Shown piece by piece: positions 6,520 through 8,535 of a stretch of 8,535 nt of DNA. Below the pieces are notes generated by a model. It was not told where the DNA came from, did no database searches, and saw nothing but the letters and a program-made list of their open reading frames with translations. Source of the stretch: JAAYBT01 sp964404395 (GTDB lineage: Bacteria; Bacillota; Clostridia; Acetivibrionales; DTU013); NCBI GenBank assembly GCA_964404395.1, contig CAYOKA010000098.1, positions 1-8,535 of the forward strand. The letters run 5' to 3'. The position numbers and the translations under genes are program-made. Every line of letters starts with the position of its first letter. The stretch's first letter is position 1.

Positions 6520-6528
6520 GTCAGATTA

Positions 6529-7641
6529 TTATTTCCCCGAAGTGGAATTACGCAGCATAAGCTTGGGAGTAAATATTTTGACAGTCGGTTCTTTAGGCGC
6601 ATGGTGTGAACCATCCTCTGCTGTGCTTGATGAGATAAGCTCCAGGACCAATTCGGCAGCGGTGCGTCCAAGCTCCTTTTTGGGATGTGTTGAAGTAGTC
6701 AGCTTCACCGGACAGGATTCGGCCAGATAGGAATCGTCAAAGCCTGTAACGGAAATGTCTTTGGGAACTCTTTTTCCGATTTTAATCAACAGTTCAACCG
6801 TTTCAAAAGCTACCTCATCGTTGTAACAGGCAACGGCATCTATATCCACACCTTCGGCGATGAGAGCTTTTAATGCAGCAAAGGGCTTTGATCCTTTATC
6901 CTCAGTGTGAAACCAAATCACCTTATCAGCGTCATATTGCAAACCGCTATCAGACAAAGCTTTAACATACCCTTTGTGCCTGTTCAGACCCTGAACATCG
7001 TCTGCTTTAAAAATACCACAAATATTACGATGCCCGGTTCTGGCTAAGCCCATGACTAGCTCATACATCCCGGCTTTGTCGTCAAGTATAGCGCAGGGCT
7101 TTTGTCCAAGCTGTTCGTAGCAGCCGTGTATGAACACATAGGGGATACCATAACGGTCAAGGGTTTGGTAATATTTGATGTTCTGTGTAAATAATGCGCT
7201 TCGGGTGGGCTCTACAATTAACCCGGCAATGTCCTTGCTGAGAATGTCTTTGAGACATGCCAATTCTTTTTGATAGTCATTTCCCGTGTTTTTAAGAATA
7301 ATGCTGTAACCATTTTGGGACAAAACTTCATCAATACCATTGATGACCTGTGGGAATATGTATTCTGATATGTAGGTAGTGATGACACCTATGTTTCGAG
7401 AGTCCCGATTTCTGCGTAAAGCACCTGAGCTGAAAGTTCCACGGCCGTGTTCTGTGTAAAGAAGGCCTTCGTTTGCGAGTATAGCAATCGATTTTCTCAC
7501 AGTATGTCGGCTCATTGAGAATTTCTCAGCCAGTTCATTCTCTGAGGGAATCTTGTCACCGGGCATAATTCTGCCGACGAGCATTTCATCCCGTAAATAT
7601 TCCATCAATTTGTAGTATTTGGAGTTATTGTTGCTTTTCAA
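6529..7641 (-). CDS. araR: AraR-type arabinose repressor (GntR DNA-binding domain fused to LacI-type sensor)
   Basis: A 370-residue transcription factor. Residues 8-71 are a GntR winged helix-turn-helix, with PGDKIPSENELAEKF at 27-41 and the recognition region SMSRHTVRKSIA at 42-53. The wing is at GLLYTEHGRGTF (59-70). Residues 82-366 are a periplasmic-binding-protein-like sensor of the LacI family, with IGVITTYISEYIFPQVINGI at 84-103, a probable ligand segment GLNRHKGYVKAL (218-229), DAVACYNDEVA (268-278) and the LacI-typical ISVTGFDDS (296-304). This domain pair defines AraR, which in Bacillus and Clostridium represses arabinose genes and releases DNA when L-arabinose binds. The start is TTG at 7641 with GAGGG (7649-7653) 7 bases upstream; the next ATG would remove part of the DNA-binding domain. 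It is the second gene of a minus-strand pair and converges on the MFS gene. Nearby araB supports arabinose as effector. Confidence 0.93.
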   Translation of the reverse strand: MKSNNNSKYYKLMEYLRDEMLVGRIMPGDKIPSENELAEKFSMSRHTVRKSIAILANEGLLYTEHGRGTFSSGALRRNRDSRNIGVITTYISEYIFPQVINGIDEVLSQNGYSIILKNTGNDYQKELACLKDILSKDIAGLIVEPTRSALFTQNIKYYQTLDRYGIPYVFIHGCYEQLGQKPCAILDDKAGMYELVMGLARTGHRNICGIFKADDVQGLNRHKGYVKALSDSGLQYDADKVIWFHTEDKGSKPFAALKALIAEGVDIDAVACYNDEVAFETVELLIKIGKRVPKDISVTGFDDSYLAESCPVKLTTSTHPKKELGRTAAELVLELISSSTAEDGSHHAPKEPTVKIFTPKLMLRNSTSGK

Positions 7642-7648
7642 AATCTAT

Positions 7649-7653
7649 CCCTC
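7649..7653 (-). promoter_or_regulatory. Ribosome binding site that fixes the araR TTG start
   Basis: Read on the minus strand this is GAGGG, 7 bases before the TTG at 7641-7639 and within the 14-base gap after the TPR gene stop. No ATG gives an intact GntR domain, so the TTG is strongly preferred. The tight spacing points to one transcript and possible translational coupling. Confidence 0.7.
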
Positions 7654-7655
7654 GT

Positions 7656-8474
7656 TTACAAGCCCGCGCTTGCTTCCTGTAGTTTTGCTTCAACCTGTTC
7701 CTTTGTGAGGGAGCTTAAATATGGGAAATTGAACTCAAGTGCCTTTTTCATGTATTCTATGGCCTTTTCGGGATCGTTTAGCTTCAATAGCAAAAGCCCG
7801 TAATTAAAATATGGATCGGGAATGGTTGGCGATTTTTCAAGAAGAGCTTCGTAAATTTCTCTGGATTCGTCGTATCTATCGAGTAAATAATAGTTCAACC
7901 CAAGGTTGTCCTGTATAGTTCTATCATTCGAGTTGTAATCGTAGGCTTCCAGATTGAGTTCCAGTGCTTTCTCATAATCGCCCTGCAATATGAGTAAATA
8001 ACCGAGACTCCCATATATTGATGTCGTTTTATAGTTTTGAATAACTTCCTCAAGCATAGCAACCGCATCATCCAAATTGCCTTTTTTCCATAGTACAAGA
8101 GCAAGTATTGATTTAACACGGGGAATATCATAGCTCTGAGAAAATCTATTAAGAGTATCCATCAAAACCTCTTCAGATTTTGCCAGTTCAGCCTTTCTCA
8201 GAAGAATATAGGCATAGGATATGTATGTTCTGATACCGGCTTTTTTTGTGTCATAAGAGCGCTTGAACCATTTAAGGGATTCATCGGTCTTGCCCAGACT
8301 GTATCTGCGACCGCCGATGATTTGATATATAAAGGCTCTGTTAAGGTAGATTAATGCAGTAAAATAAATGAGTAATGCCAAAATGCCAAGCCAGGCATTG
8401 TACTTGCCGGCGGCTATTATAACAATGCCGGGAAGAATTAAGCCAATAAGAAAGTTTTTTAGAGTCTTGTTCAT
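7656..8474 (-). CDS. Membrane-anchored tetratricopeptide-repeat protein of unknown function
   Basis: A 272-residue protein. Two hydrophobic helices near the N-terminus (about 8-22 and 27-47) should anchor it in the membrane as a hairpin, placing the rest in the cytoplasm (inference). From about residue 56 to 250 it is a run of TPR-like helical repeats. The clearest are GNLDDAVAMLEEVI (132-145), GDYEKALELNLEAYDYN (165-181), DRYDESREIYEALLEKSP (199-216) and NDPEKAIEYMKKALEFN (233-249). Such repeats are protein-docking scaffolds and show no catalytic motif. The start is the ATG at 8474, which has GGAGG 6 bases upstream; an earlier in-frame ATG (8495) would place that SD inside the gene and is rejected. 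It lies directly upstream of araR with a 14-base gap, so the two are probably co-transcribed. Whether it affects arabinose sensing is unknown; simple chance neighbourhood is equally possible. Confidence 0.85.
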   Translation of the reverse strand: MNKTLKNFLIGLILPGIVIIAAGKYNAWLGILALLIYFTALIYLNRAFIYQIIGGRRYSLGKTDESLKWFKRSYDTKKAGIRTYISYAYILLRKAELAKSEEVLMDTLNRFSQSYDIPRVKSILALVLWKKGNLDDAVAMLEEVIQNYKTTSIYGSLGYLLILQGDYEKALELNLEAYDYNSNDRTIQDNLGLNYYLLDRYDESREIYEALLEKSPTIPDPYFNYGLLLLKLNDPEKAIEYMKKALEFNFPYLSSLTKEQVEAKLQEASAGL

Positions 8475-8480
8475 GGCAAA

Positions 8481-8485
8481 CCTCC
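8481..8485 (-). promoter_or_regulatory. Ribosome binding site that fixes the TPR gene start
   Basis: Read on the minus strand this is GGAGG, 6 bases before the ATG at 8474. It decides against the in-frame ATG at 8495, which lies upstream of it. Confidence 0.75.
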
Positions 8486-8500
8486 GAATTTGCATATATA

Positions 8501-8527
8501 TTATGTCATAAAGTCAAACTAATTATA
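8501..8527 (-). promoter_or_regulatory. Partial promoter and palindrome for the TPR-araR unit
   Basis: On the minus strand a perfect -10 box, TATAAT, lies at 8527-8522; its -35 box would fall outside the window. Transcription would start near 8515, just before an odd palindrome TTATG-A-CATAA (8501-8511), a possible operator in the very early transcript region. A TTGACT at 8517-8512 has no good -10 at the right distance. The call is limited by the window edge. Confidence 0.4.
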
Positions 8528-8535
8528 AACCAAAG

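Noticed and set aside
6422..6730. Plus-strand open frame spanning the MFS-araR junction
   Set aside because: It overlaps two well-supported genes in other frames, has no good ribosome binding site and a protein with no recognisable features.
8475..8495. ATG at 8495 as the start of the TPR protein
   Set aside because: The strong GGAGG at 8481-8485 lies downstream of it and is correctly spaced for the ATG at 8474; the extra seven residues are just the translated leader.
1..8535. CcpA catabolite (cre) sites near the galT and araB promoters
   Set aside because: I looked for the TGWAANCGNTNWCA pattern in the intergenic regions and found no acceptable match by eye.
1..8535. Mobile elements, integrase, transposase, att sites or CRISPR repeats
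   Set aside because: No such genes, no terminal inverted repeats and no regularly spaced repeats are present; all seven genes look like ordinary chromosomal genes.

Overview
The window comes from a low- to mid-GC Firmicute, most likely an anaerobic member of the class Clostridia. The AT-rich intergenic regions, strong purine-rich ribosome binding sites, TTG start codons and an AraR-type GntR/LacI hybrid repressor all fit this. Species-level placement is a guess. The window holds seven chromosomal genes for sugar use and housekeeping. I see no mobile element, CRISPR array, tRNA, rRNA or phage gene.

Plus strand, left part (1-3274): an AT-rich promoter region with inverted repeats (1-221) precedes galT (galactose-1-phosphate uridylyltransferase) and galK (galactokinase), two Leloir-pathway enzymes; galE is not in the window. 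A short gap with a 10-bp stem-loop follows, then an RluA-family RNA pseudouridine synthase, which is not a sugar gene.

Plus strand, right part (3275-6519): a 194-base regulatory gap holds a good sigma-A-type promoter, three ACTTGT repeats, a TTGTA-N8-TACAA inverted repeat and a set of alternating AAAGG/CCTTT blocks. It leads into araB (L-ribulokinase, best start a TTG at 3469) and a 12-helix MFS transporter that does not look like the classical sugar-porter AraE type. araA and araD are not in the window.

Minus strand (6529-8474): a two-gene unit reads toward the MFS gene. It holds a membrane-anchored TPR protein of unknown function and, 14 bases downstream, araR, the probable arabinose-responsive repressor (TTG start). 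The araR and MFS genes converge with only 9 bases between their stop codons and no visible terminator.

How it fits together: galactose is phosphorylated by GalK and passed to UDP by GalT, while L-ribulose made from arabinose is phosphorylated by AraB. Placing both routes side by side suits a bacterium that lives on plant polysaccharides such as arabinogalactan or arabinoxylan (inference). AraR is the obvious candidate regulator of araB and the MFS gene. Nothing here is clearly a new biological system. The least explained items are the TPR-araR pairing, the structured araB leader and the galK-3' stem-loop.
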